DNA from: Desulfotomaculum sp.
GTDB lineage: Bacteria; Bacillota; Desulfotomaculia; Desulfotomaculales; Nap2-2B
Length of the DNA stretch: 23,525 bases
Assembly (NCBI GenBank): GCA_003513005.1
Contig: DOTD01000100.1
Span: 1 to 23,525 of the forward strand
Reading direction: 5' to 3'
Shown here: one piece after another, positions 1 through 6,254 of the stretch
Layout of the letters: each line of letters starts with the position of its first letter
Position numbering within the stretch: the stretch's first letter is position 1
Notes under the pieces: model-generated
Told to the model about the DNA's origin: nothing
The model's database searches: none
The model's input: the letters and a program-made list of their open reading frames with translations, nothing else
Program-made: the position numbers and the translations under genes

Positions 1-236
1 ATGTTTGACGGGTAGTAATATATATCCAATTTTCTTCCTCGCTGCTGATTTCCCGTGAACTTTTCAATTCGACAAGATAACGATCAACGACCTCGAACAG
101 GTCCGTGTCCTTGCTCCACAAAATGGAAATGTCGGGAATGTATGACTTATCTCTGCAGGCCGATCTCACCCAGTTCGATATACTTGATCAGCGCATTCAA
201 GTCGTAATTGACTTGTTTAAAAACGGTTTCGCTCAT
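1..236 (-). pseudogene. Broken DUF262-like gene start fused to an unidentified frame, partial
   Basis: An ATG at 236 with AGGTGAG upstream (244-250) opens a 29-residue frame that begins MSETVFKQVNYDLNALIKYI and stops at 147-149. This N-terminus resembles the start of DUF262 (GmrSD/ParB-fold) proteins, where the text normally continues into a PDIQRPFVW-type motif; here it breaks off after ELGEIGL. A second frame on the same strand, shifted by one, is open from about 196 to the window edge and could start at GTG 167-169; it reads RDKSYIPDISILW and continues acidic and hydrophilic, and I do not recognise it. Either a frameshift or deletion destroyed one gene, or a cassette-start fragment was joined to another gene. 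It lies directly after the attC-like site at 250-307 in the orientation expected of the next integron cassette. The product beyond the edge is unknown. Confidence 0.4.
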
Positions 237-249
237 TGTCTCACCTTTG

Positions 250-307
250 GGCTAACGCCTGGGATCACCCGCCGCTTTCAGCGGTCGGCTGAAGTGAATT
301 GTTAGGT
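250..307 (-). repeat. attC-like integron recombination site (second cassette)
   Basis: Read on the - strand the site starts ACCTAAC (fits the R'' consensus RYYYAAC) and ends GTTAGCC (GTT core, one departure from GTTRRRY). Between them GCCGACCGC and GCGGCGG form an inverted pair with one unpaired A, followed by TCA/TGA, giving the stem with an extrahelical base typical of attC sites. The first bases ACCTAAC are the exact complement of GTTAGGT at the end of the preceding site (904-950), as expected if both bound one cassette. The downstream gene start at 236 follows directly. Structure and complementarity are seen; recombination activity is inferred. Confidence 0.6.
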
Positions 308-588
308 GAATATTCGTCATTGACTTCCATCCAATGAGGTAGCGGGCTACCAGTTGCTTCGGAGTATAGCGTTTCAGGAGCAATATCTATTTCATTCTGC
401 CAAGTAAGAATACCAAGTTCAGTATTTATTGTAAAATTACGAAAAAATTCTATATTACGGAAGCGCTCAAATATTCCTCCCCTGGTCAAATATTTTGAAA
501 AATCCATTATTCCTTTTTTTCCATCGTCAAACTCTATTTCGATTTTATAATCTCCTTTGTAAACCGCGGATATAACATCATGAATCAT
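265..588 (-). CDS. DUF2442 family protein, C-terminus running into attC
   Basis: The 107-residue product begins MIHDVISAVYKGDYKIEIEF and has the DUF2442 layout: a short beta-rich fold with FDDG, a D-F-S-K-Y-L segment, F..F.N, and ILTWQNEIDIAPETLY near residue 65-80. DUF2442 proteins are about 75-100 residues and often follow a DUF4160 gene, as here; the pair is commonly discussed as toxin-antitoxin-like, but a biochemical role is not established. The start has a strong AGGAGGAG seven bases upstream. The stop (265-267) lies inside the attC-like site, so about the last 14-18 residues (NNSLQPTAESGG) are encoded by the recombination site and are probably not part of the fold. Thirteen bases separate it from the DUF4160 gene, so the two are cotranscribed, probably from the promoter at 1286-1315. 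Confidence 0.75.
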   Translation of the reverse strand: MIHDVISAVYKGDYKIEIEFDDGKKGIMDFSKYLTRGGIFERFRNIEFFRNFTINTELGILTWQNEIDIAPETLYSEATGSPLPHWMEVNDEYSPNNSLQPTAESGG

Positions 589-601
589 TGTTAATCTCCT
601 C

Positions 602-862
602 CTAAACCAAAGGGTTAATTTTCGATAAGGATTGATTTTTCCTCGCAGCTTCCCAGTTATGCATCAATTCCTCCTGACGTTGAGAAGCCCATTCCATCAC
701 GAGTCCCAAAGCGCGAGGTGAAAATTTTCCTTCAATAATACGCAATGAGCTGATTTCGATAACCACATAATCATTTCCATATCGTGCATAGAAATGAGGC
801 GGATTATGTTCATCGTAATACATTGAAATAATGATCCCAAAAAATCGGGAAATTTCAGGCAT
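602..862 (-). CDS. DUF4160 family protein
   Basis: I place the start at ATG 860-862, giving an 86-residue product beginning MPEISRFFGIIISMYYDEHN, because DUF4160 proteins normally start MPxISRFxGI and an AAGGAAG lies seven bases upstream; an ATG nine codons earlier (889) is less likely. Family hallmarks are ISMYYDEHNPPHFYARY (the NPPHFH-like element), then IEGKFSPRALGLVMEWASQRQEELMHNW, the C-terminal helical part. DUF4160 partners with DUF2442 in many genomes, and the pair is found next to TA genes and in gene cassettes; the molecular activity is not known to me. The gene starts 41 bases after the attC-like site at 904-950 and is the first gene of its presumed cassette. Confidence 0.75.
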   Translation of the reverse strand: MPEISRFFGIIISMYYDEHNPPHFYARYGNDYVVIEISSLRIIEGKFSPRALGLVMEWASQRQEELMHNWEAARKNQSLSKINPLV

Positions 863-903
863 GTAAAAGCTTCCTTTATCTTTAATCATTAATATTTTAT
901 CAC

Positions 904-950
904 ACCTAACGTTCGGGTTCAGCGGCGTACACTGGAACCCGTGGTTAGCT
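904..950 (-). repeat. attC-like integron recombination site (first cassette)
   Basis: On the - strand the 47-base site begins AGCTAAC and ends GTTAGGT (fits GTTRRRY). CTAAC/GTTAG form the outer arms. Inside, CGGGTT pairs with AACCCG and CAG with CTG, leaving one unpaired C on the 5' side only. That single-sided extrahelical base is what marks attC sites off from ordinary terminators; there is also no T-run. It begins four bases after the stop of the 954-1211 gene, as expected of a compact cassette. It is shorter than most attC sites (about 57 bases or more), which lowers confidence. Confidence 0.6.
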
Positions 951-953
951 GCT

Positions 954-1211
954 TTATTCTTCGGGTTCCTGAGGGAGGTTCTTCAGGTTGCGAAGATACC
1001 GTTTCACATTGAATTCCCTCTTGTTTCTCAGGATATCCCACACCTCAAGACACACCGCCTGAGCGATGTAAATCTTCGCATCTGATTGTGAGATGCCCTC
1101 TGCCTTGAGTCGCTCGAACGTCTCCCGCGTTTGCGGAGGATCGTTAGCCTCAAGCTGATTGTCGACTATGTCCAAGAACGCGCGCTTTAATCGTGGATTA
1201 GTCTTTTCCAT
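954..1211 (-). CDS. Conserved-looking small hypothetical protein (first cassette gene)
   Basis: This 85-residue soluble, charged protein begins MEKTNPRLKRAFLDIVDNQL, with helical middle EGISQSDAKIYIAQAVCLEVWDILRN and the tail YLRNLKNLPQEPEE. I have the impression of a widespread small family with NDPPxTRxTFERL and NLPQEP motifs, but I cannot name a domain or function. No signal peptide, membrane segment or cysteine cluster is seen. The stop lies four bases before an attC-like site, and the start lies shortly after a GTTGGCT core-like site (1227-1233), so it fills one cassette almost exactly. The ribosome site is weak (GTGAG about seven bases upstream). Transcription from the promoter at 1286-1315 would reach it first. 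Confidence 0.65.
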   Translation of the reverse strand: MEKTNPRLKRAFLDIVDNQLEANDPPQTRETFERLKAEGISQSDAKIYIAQAVCLEVWDILRNKREFNVKRYLRNLKNLPQEPEE

Positions 1212-1258
1212 TCTCTATCTCACTTCAGCCAACCATTGATTGACAGGCAAATTTGCCT
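1212..1258 (-). other. Presumptive attI region with core-like GTTGGCT and 14-base palindrome
   Basis: The space between the integrase remnant and the first cassette gene is where attI sits in integrons. On the - strand GTTGGCT (1227-1233) is a core-like site with the invariant GTT; it differs by one base from GTTAGCT, which is what the first attC (AGCTAAC) predicts for the start of its cassette. AGGCAAATTTGCCT (1245-1258) is a perfect palindrome and could be a binding site for the integrase or a regulator. The assignment rests on position; attI sites have little sequence conservation. Confidence 0.4.
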
Positions 1259-1287
1259 TGCCATATTATCTTCAATTTTGTTAATAT
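1258..1287 (+). promoter_or_regulatory. Possible promoter of the integrase remnant
   Basis: TTGCCA (1258-1263), an 18-base spacer and TAATAT (1282-1287) lie 22 bases before the ATG of the integrase remnant. It abuts the palindrome at 1245-1258. This is a moderate match only; AT-rich DNA yields such matches by chance. Confidence 0.3.
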
Positions 1288-1315
1288 ACTAGCAGGTAAA
1301 AGCGTCAAATGTCAA
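1286..1315 (-). promoter_or_regulatory. Pc-like cassette promoter overlapping the 5' end of the integrase remnant
   Basis: On the - strand TTGACA (1310-1315, perfect -35) is followed after 18 bases by TAGTAT (1286-1291). It overlaps the start codon of the integrase frame and points at the cassette genes. In integrons the common promoter Pc sits in exactly this place, within or next to the 5' end of intI, reading the opposite way. It would drive the 954-1211 gene and the DUF4160/DUF2442 pair. Confidence 0.5.
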
Positions 1316-1434
1316 CACATACAAACACACCTAAGAACAGAAAACTGCTTGATGAAATACGGGATGTGAAGCGGCTTCGCCACTATTCAATCCATACGGA
1401 GCAAACATAATGTGACTGGATTAAACGGTATATA
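1309..1434 (+). pseudogene. intI: Integron-type tyrosine recombinase, N-terminal remnant with nonsense codon
   Basis: From ATG 1309 the frame reads 33 residues, including KLLDEIRDVKRLRHYSIHTE, then TAA at 1408-1410, and resumes in the same frame with CDWIKRYI before similarity is lost at about 1434. This is the N-terminal SAM-like (core-binding) segment of integron integrases and related Xer-type recombinases, where the text normally reads HYSxxTExxYxxWIxRYI. The stop falls where that family has a tyrosine, so TAC or TAT has become TAA. The whole catalytic domain (R-H-R-Y) is missing; the next 100 bases show no further homology. It is divergent from the cassette genes and next to attC-like sites, which favours an integron integrase over a phage one. 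It cannot encode an active enzyme. Confidence 0.65.
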
Positions 1435-1494
1435 GGGATATGGAGACCCTGGTTTGCGTGCGCTACTTACTGTTGAGCATCGAGAATCGAGAAA

Positions 1495-1533
1495 ACAAAA
1501 GATGACCGCTCCTGGGGTGGTCTTTTCTTTTAT
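1495..1533. terminator. Probable bidirectional terminator
   Basis: GACC (1504-1507) and GGTC (1519-1522) close a stem of seven to eight pairs with two wobbles around a small loop. On the + strand CTTTTCTTTTA follows; on the - strand ATCTTTTGTTTT follows. It sits just past the stop of the - strand gene at 1540 and would also stop anything read from the integrase side. Confidence 0.5.
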
Positions 1534-1539
1534 TTCACT

Positions 1540-2592
1540 TCAATGGCGGGGGCAGATAAACCGGTTTTCCCTATCATCCGGAAGCAAGCATTTGGAAGGG
1601 TGGCCGCAAAGGGGGCAAACAGGCGCTTCCAGGCGGTGGGCCAGCGGGTTGTATAAGACAGTTGTCTCCAATAGCTGCTTTTTATGTTGCAGTTCCAGCT
1701 TAATGTGCAAGCGGGGCAGGCGGTAGTCCACAATGTGGTCCAAGTGGAGATTGGCTTCTATAGCGTAGCGCTCAAGCGTATCCTTTTCCCGGCGCTGACG
1801 TTCCGCTTCTACGGCCGCCAGCTTTTTTGCCAGGCGTTCCCTTTTGTCTTTTTCTTCGGTTGCTTCAAGTTTATTTTTAATTTCCCGGTTCATCTGGGAA
1901 TAATATCCGGATACTTTGGTCAGTTCCTTTTTTAGCCGTTCTTTTGACTGGCGCTGAAAGATTAATGCTCGCTCCTTGGCTTGCTTTTCTGCTTCTTGGC
2001 AAGCAGCCTTATAAAATTTAGCCGGGGAAATACTTTTTGCCCGAGGCAACTGCCAGGAAGGTTCTTCTGCGGCCATTATCCTTCCCCACCAGGCAGTAAA
2101 ATCAGGGACTACCAGGCCGGTGTATCCATCCACCACAATTTCCAATAACTCCTCTGTTTTTTCGTATGAAGAAAATACGGCCCGAAAGTAAAAACCTCTC
2201 AAGGTATGTCCTTCTAACCACTTGTGGATAACCTTTGGCGGACGACAGTGTCTAAACTCAATTTCTTTTAAAATTTCTTGCTCTAACCATCCCGCCTGCT
2301 TAAAGCTTCCCTCCGGGCCATAAAGGATAGTGTAGCGACCATAGCCCATGGCCAGTTCCGCCAGCCGGTCCAAAAAAGGGCTGCCGTAAGTAACAAAGAT
2401 GGCTTCTGGATTTTCCTGGGCCACCTCATAGTCAAAGGTCAGCAAAAGGTCCTCCTGGTCTTTAAGGTAAGGGAGCCCTTCGGGTAAAAGTGCTTCCAGC
2501 AGTTCATAACCGGCTTCCTCTAAGACAGCACCGGTCCGTTCAAGATAAGCAGTAACAAAGGAACGAGGGCCAGTTCTTTCGACCGGCAGCAT
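1540..2592 (-). CDS. Zinc-ribbon, coiled-coil partner protein of the SNF2 helicase
   Basis: The 350-residue product has three parts. Residues 1-190 are a mixed alpha/beta domain (MLPVERTGPRSFVTAYLERT at the start) without a motif I know. Residues about 195-285 are a long, very charged helix likely to form a coiled coil. At the end is a Cys/His zinc ribbon, CPLC, then C five residues later, and ICPRH as the last residues. The segment before it (YAIEANLHLDHIVDYRLPRL) resembles the C-terminal region found fused to RapA/HepA-type SNF2 helicases, so the gene may supply in trans what RapA carries in cis; that is inference. A GGGGAG lies upstream of the ATG. It follows the helicase gene by 81 bases on the same strand and ends at a terminator. 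Function unknown, probably nucleic-acid binding. Confidence 0.65.
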   Translation of the reverse strand: MLPVERTGPRSFVTAYLERTGAVLEEAGYELLEALLPEGLPYLKDQEDLLLTFDYEVAQENPEAIFVTYGSPFLDRLAELAMGYGRYTILYGPEGSFKQAGWLEQEILKEIEFRHCRPPKVIHKWLEGHTLRGFYFRAVFSSYEKTEELLEIVVDGYTGLVVPDFTAWWGRIMAAEEPSWQLPRAKSISPAKFYKAACQEAEKQAKERALIFQRQSKERLKKELTKVSGYYSQMNREIKNKLEATEEKDKRERLAKKLAAVEAERQRREKDTLERYAIEANLHLDHIVDYRLPRLHIKLELQHKKQLLETTVLYNPLAHRLEAPVCPLCGHPSKCLLPDDRENRFICPRH

Positions 2593-2673
2593 AAGCTTTT
2601 CTCCCCTTAACCATAATTTTCAGAAGGTCTTTTGCGCTCAAAGAATTTATTCAAAACCTAAAAAGCTTTGGAT

Positions 2674-4743
2674 TTAATCATTTACCGGCAGTAATTCTCC
2701 CAAAAGCCGCTCATCAATTTCCTTTACCGCCAGGTATTGTTTTTTGGCGGCTGACAGCCTTTCGCCTAAATCCTCCAGCCCGGCATGTAGACTTGCTTCA
2801 TCGGCTGCCCCGGCCCAAATATCCATGATTATGTCTTCAAAATTCCTTTTTCCCTGCAAATTACCCAAAATCAAGTCCAATTCCCCCACCACCAGCTGAA
2901 ACATATTAATTTTTGCGTCCAGTAATTCTAACATACTGGCTTCCACTGTCCCGGCCGCCGATAAATTATAAATGTAAACATCCCTAACCTGCCCCAAGCG
3001 GTGAAGGCGGCCAATGCGCTGTTCAATGCGCATGGGATTCCAGGGCAGGTCGTAGTTAACAATAACGTTGCAAAACTGCAGGTTGCGCCCTTCGCTCCCC
3101 GTTTCGGTGGAAACCAGGACCCGGGCTTCGCCGGCAAAGGCAAGCACCTGCGCTTCCTTTTCAGTCCGCCGCATTCCTCCGGCCAGCTTGGCCACCTTAA
3201 ACCCTTCTTTTTCTAAAAGGGCGGCTAAAAAATGCATGGTTTCCACAAAACAGGTAAATACCACCACTTTTGCCGGGATTTTTTTCAGCAGGCGCACAAG
3301 CACCTCGACCTTGGCCCGGCGGGGCACCCTTTTTGCCTGCTCGGCCAGGCCATGAAGAACACGCCTTAAAGATAGGGGATGATTTTCACCAAGGGCCATT
3401 TTTTCCAGGGTGGGCAGAACCGATTCAATGCTGCTGCCCACTTCCCGCTGCAAGGTTTTTAAAACAAACTGGTTTACCCTCCCGGAAATTTTTCCTGTTT
3501 CCTGGGCATAATGACCGCGTACAAAAGAAGTTAACCGTTGGTAGAAAGCAGCTTCTTCCGGGGAAAAGGCTACCTCCACCACTTCGGCGTGGCGTTTAGC
3601 CGTAATTACTCCCGTTTCGCTCCTTCTGTTTCGCACCATCACTTCCCGAACTAGTTTTTTTAACTCTTCGATATTTTTTGGCTTTAAAGTGTCCCCTCTG
3701 GTGATATATTTGCGCTTAAAAGAAGAGGCCGTTTCCAATTGGCCAGGTTGGAGTAAAGTAATCAGGTTAAACAATTCTTCCAGGTCGTTTTCTACAGGAG
3801 TGGCGGTAAGTAAAAGCATGTATTTCTTTTTGAGCTGACTCACCAACTGGTAAGCCTGGGTTTTTTGCTTTTTCAGGTGGTGGGCCTCGTCAACAATCAC
3901 CAGGTCGTAAACCGGCTCCAGCACCATATCCCGGTGCGGTTCTCTTTTGGCCGTATCTAAGGAAGCAATAATGTAAGAGAAATTTACCCAGGGGCGGGGA
4001 GTTGATTTGAAAAGAGGAGCGTCATAGGGAACAAAATCAAGGTTAAACTTGGTTTGCATTTCTAAGCGCCACTGTTCCACCAGGGATGGGGGGGTAAGGA
4101 CCAGTACGCGCCGGGCCAGGCCCCGCATGAGGTATTCCATCATAATCAGGCCTGCTTCAATGGTTTTCCCCAGGCCTACCTCGTCGCATAAAAGCGCCCG
4201 CCCCCGCAAATGTTTTAAAACGTGGCTTACCGTAGCCAACTGGTAGTCCAACAACTGAATGTCCCGGGCAGCCTTAACCGAAAGTAGTACCTCAAAACCC
4301 GGAGAGAGGAGCAGGCCCAATGCCTGTCGGTGAAGGTAAAGGTCAGCAACTGGCGAAGCAGCACCATTTTTAACCAAATTTAAAATAAGGGTGTCCTTTT
4401 CTGGAAAGAAAGTTACCTTAACCGGCGGATTTTGTACCCTATCCCCCTGGCTTTCCGTTTCAGGGGCGGGCTCTTCTTGAGCCTTAAAAATTGCCCCCTT
4501 CCAGCGGAGAGTTTCTTTCCGGGTTTTTTTTCTTTCTTCCCGGTTTGTTTTTTGCCTTGCCCTTTCTTGAACATCCTTGGCGGCGGAAAGGGTCTTTCCG
4601 GCGTCCTTTTTTACCGGCCCGGTTTTTCGGACCGCTTTTTCCTCCGGCGCAAAGAGTTCCAATTGTTCGTGAGGTTGCGCTTTATTCCTGTTTAGATTTT
4701 CCTCTTTCTTTTCTTTTATCTTTTCTTCTTTATCCGTTTTCAT
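2674..4743 (-). CDS. SNF2/RapA-type superfamily 2 helicase
   Basis: A 689-residue protein with all SNF2 ATPase motifs: the Q-like LLDYQ (about 165), Walker A DEVGLGKT (187-194), Ia LVLTPPSLVEQW, Walker B DEAH (285-288), III LLTATP (311-316), IV VVVFTCF (about 492), V TETGSEGRNLQ (about 546-556) and VI QRIGRLHRLGQ (575-585). This order is that of RapA/HepA-like DNA translocases that remodel protein-DNA complexes or recycle RNA polymerase; the substrate is not visible. Residues 1-100 are a Lys/Glu-rich low-complexity tail, probably disordered. There is no nuclease domain. It pairs with the downstream zinc-ribbon gene. DISARM also has an SNF2-like subunit (DrmD), but no other DISARM gene is present, so I read this as a stand-alone pair. 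The ribosome site is weak (GTGAG). Confidence 0.85.
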   Translation of the reverse strand: MKTDKEEKIKEKKEENLNRNKAQPHEQLELFAPEEKAVRKTGPVKKDAGKTLSAAKDVQERARQKTNREERKKTRKETLRWKGAIFKAQEEPAPETESQGDRVQNPPVKVTFFPEKDTLILNLVKNGAASPVADLYLHRQALGLLLSPGFEVLLSVKAARDIQLLDYQLATVSHVLKHLRGRALLCDEVGLGKTIEAGLIMMEYLMRGLARRVLVLTPPSLVEQWRLEMQTKFNLDFVPYDAPLFKSTPRPWVNFSYIIASLDTAKREPHRDMVLEPVYDLVIVDEAHHLKKQKTQAYQLVSQLKKKYMLLLTATPVENDLEELFNLITLLQPGQLETASSFKRKYITRGDTLKPKNIEELKKLVREVMVRNRRSETGVITAKRHAEVVEVAFSPEEAAFYQRLTSFVRGHYAQETGKISGRVNQFVLKTLQREVGSSIESVLPTLEKMALGENHPLSLRRVLHGLAEQAKRVPRRAKVEVLVRLLKKIPAKVVVFTCFVETMHFLAALLEKEGFKVAKLAGGMRRTEKEAQVLAFAGEARVLVSTETGSEGRNLQFCNVIVNYDLPWNPMRIEQRIGRLHRLGQVRDVYIYNLSAAGTVEASMLELLDAKINMFQLVVGELDLILGNLQGKRNFEDIIMDIWAGAADEASLHAGLEDLGERLSAAKKQYLAVKEIDERLLGELLPVND

Positions 4744-4765
4744 CTTAAGCTCACTTTAGATTATT

Positions 4766-4781
4766 CCGGAACTTTTTCCGG
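4766..4781. promoter_or_regulatory. Short inverted repeat upstream of the SNF2 gene
   Basis: CCGGAA (4766-4771), CTTT, TTCCGG (4776-4781): perfect six-base arms, 22 bases before the SNF2 start codon. It could be an operator or a leader hairpin. No convincing -35/-10 pair accompanies it. Confidence 0.3.
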
Positions 4782-4878
4782 CACTTTTCTATATTTAATT
4801 ACCTGTCCATTTAACCTATCCGCATGGATTAGATTACAAAGAAATACATGGGTTTTTACTCTTGTTAATTGTCGTATA

Positions 4879-6043
4879 TCATGAGGTTAGTATACTGTTA
4901 TTACCTACCCCCCTACCGTTTGCTTCTAACTTATCCTCGAGGTCACTTCTAAATACTCCTTTTATTAATCTTCCATCTCTTAGATATTCAAAGAACTCAG
5001 CATAGCTGTTGGGACTTAAAAAATGGAAAATATACCTTTGGTTGATCCCTGCATCTTCTAATTCTCTATTTAGATTTATAAAATGTTGCCTTGCCCACCG
5101 CAGTTTTGCCTTGTTTTCATCAGAATCATCGTCATCAGCTTTTATTTCAACGACTACAATAAAATCAGTTCTGTTTTGATGTATTTTAATAATAAAATCT
5201 GGATTAAACGCTTTTTGCTCAGGATGCTCTCCTTTTCTCCATGAATATTCAATATTATAAAACCCTTGATCTCTTGACTTAAACCAGGCATCAATTTTTT
5301 CAGCATTTTCTTTTTTACCCAAATGTTCTACAAATCTTCTTTCAGGTTCTGCTTTTGTAAAGATAATATCAAGAGGTGTTTTAAACAGGTATTGATTTAT
5401 CTTTATTTCTGCACTTTTAAGGAAACTTTCATCATTTATAACATCTTGAAGAATATCTTTGACTTCTTCGGTCAATTCATTTTCATAAACATCAGTATAA
5501 AAAACAGTTACATTACGCCTTAAATTTCCAACAGCAATGGTTTCTTTATCCATATCCAATGAAGATAAAGGTTCTGGTTTATTTGCTTTTCTTATATTTA
5601 CAACAGTTTTTCCTTTTTTTCTTAGCAATGTTCCAAATGCTTGAAGTATCTTTTGCCTATTTTTCTCAACTAATCTATTTCCCTTGATTCCTACTTTATC
5701 CATTGAAGTCCTAACTATTTTTTTAATTACTTCTTTGGGTGGTAATTGATTTTTGGTATACTCACCTTCCGGGAGTTTTAAAATTTTACCTTCCCATTCC
5801 CTTGTCTTAAACTCTTCATAAATTTTATTTACAATTTCGTCAACCATAAAAGTGTTATACTCAACTAATGTATCTTTACTAAAAATAGACCCGGCTAAAC
5901 TCAGTTTCATCATATACTTTCTTCGTTACAAAGCATTTATCTTCCTCAGATTTTCCTTCGTCAAATTTGCCTTCAGATCCTTTTATGATTATAGTCGTAT
6001 TATGAATTATTTCATCCTTTCTAAATAAATCAGTAATTGCCAT
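4879..6043 (-). pseudogene. Type III restriction enzyme Res subunit, C-terminal remnant with frameshift
   Basis: Two overlapping frames form one broken gene. The first (ATG 6041-6043, AAAGGA upstream) reads 54 residues, beginning MAITDLFRKDEIIHNTTIII, to TAG at 5879-5881. The second is open from ATG 5911-5913 to 4879 (344 residues). Dropping one T from the run in TATTTTTAG joins them as DETEFSRVYFSKDTLVEYNTF. The joined text resembles the C-terminal third of type III Res proteins and ends in a PD-(D/E)xK-type nuclease: EPERRFVEHL (about 189-198 of the second frame), FNPDFIIKI with D239, and VVVEIKAD with E256 and K258. The SF2 helicase half is absent and no mod methyltransferase is present. 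The DNA is clearly more AT-rich than its neighbours, suggesting separate acquisition. A stand-alone nuclease is possible if the frameshift is a sequencing error, since a promoter and ribosome site are present. Confidence 0.6.
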
Positions 6044-6088
6044 ATATTATTCCTTTCGAGAAATTTTATATTGCAAAATATCATTTAT

Positions 6089-6116
6089 ATTATATCATAA
6101 AATTATAAGAATCCAA
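6089..6116 (-). promoter_or_regulatory. Promoter upstream of the Res-like remnant
   Basis: TTGGAT (6111-6116), 16-base spacer, perfect TATAAT (6089-6094) on the - strand, about 46 bases before the ATG at 6043. It suggests that the remnant is still transcribed independently of the BREX operon. Confidence 0.45.
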
Positions 6117-6174
6117 CATTAGTAGAAATACTGTATAAGAACTGCTATTGTGGCTTGGTTCTAACCTTTCCAAC

Positions 6175-6189
6175 CAGGTTTTCAACCTG
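6175..6189 (-). terminator. Hairpin downstream of brxL, weak terminator candidate
   Basis: CAGGTT (6175-6180), TTC, AACCTG (6184-6189) is a perfect six-base inverted repeat about 65 bases past the brxL stop. No clear T-run follows on the - strand, so intrinsic termination is doubtful. Confidence 0.25.
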
Positions 6190-6254
6190 TTAAACTTCAC
6201 AACCTAGGCTCGGTCGATCAAAAGTTGAGTATATAAAGAATATCTTCCTTGAGA

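Noticed and set aside
904..950. attC-like hairpin as an intrinsic terminator
   Set aside because: No T-run follows on either strand, and the core-site ends and the one-sided unpaired base fit attC better.
1454..1726. + strand frame of 90 codons over the terminator and the end of the zinc-ribbon gene
   Set aside because: It crosses a terminator, overlaps a well-supported gene on the other strand and has no family resemblance.
2674..4743. SNF2 gene as DrmD of a DISARM system
   Set aside because: No drmA, drmB, drmC or DISARM methyltransferase is present; the neighbour is a zinc-ribbon protein.
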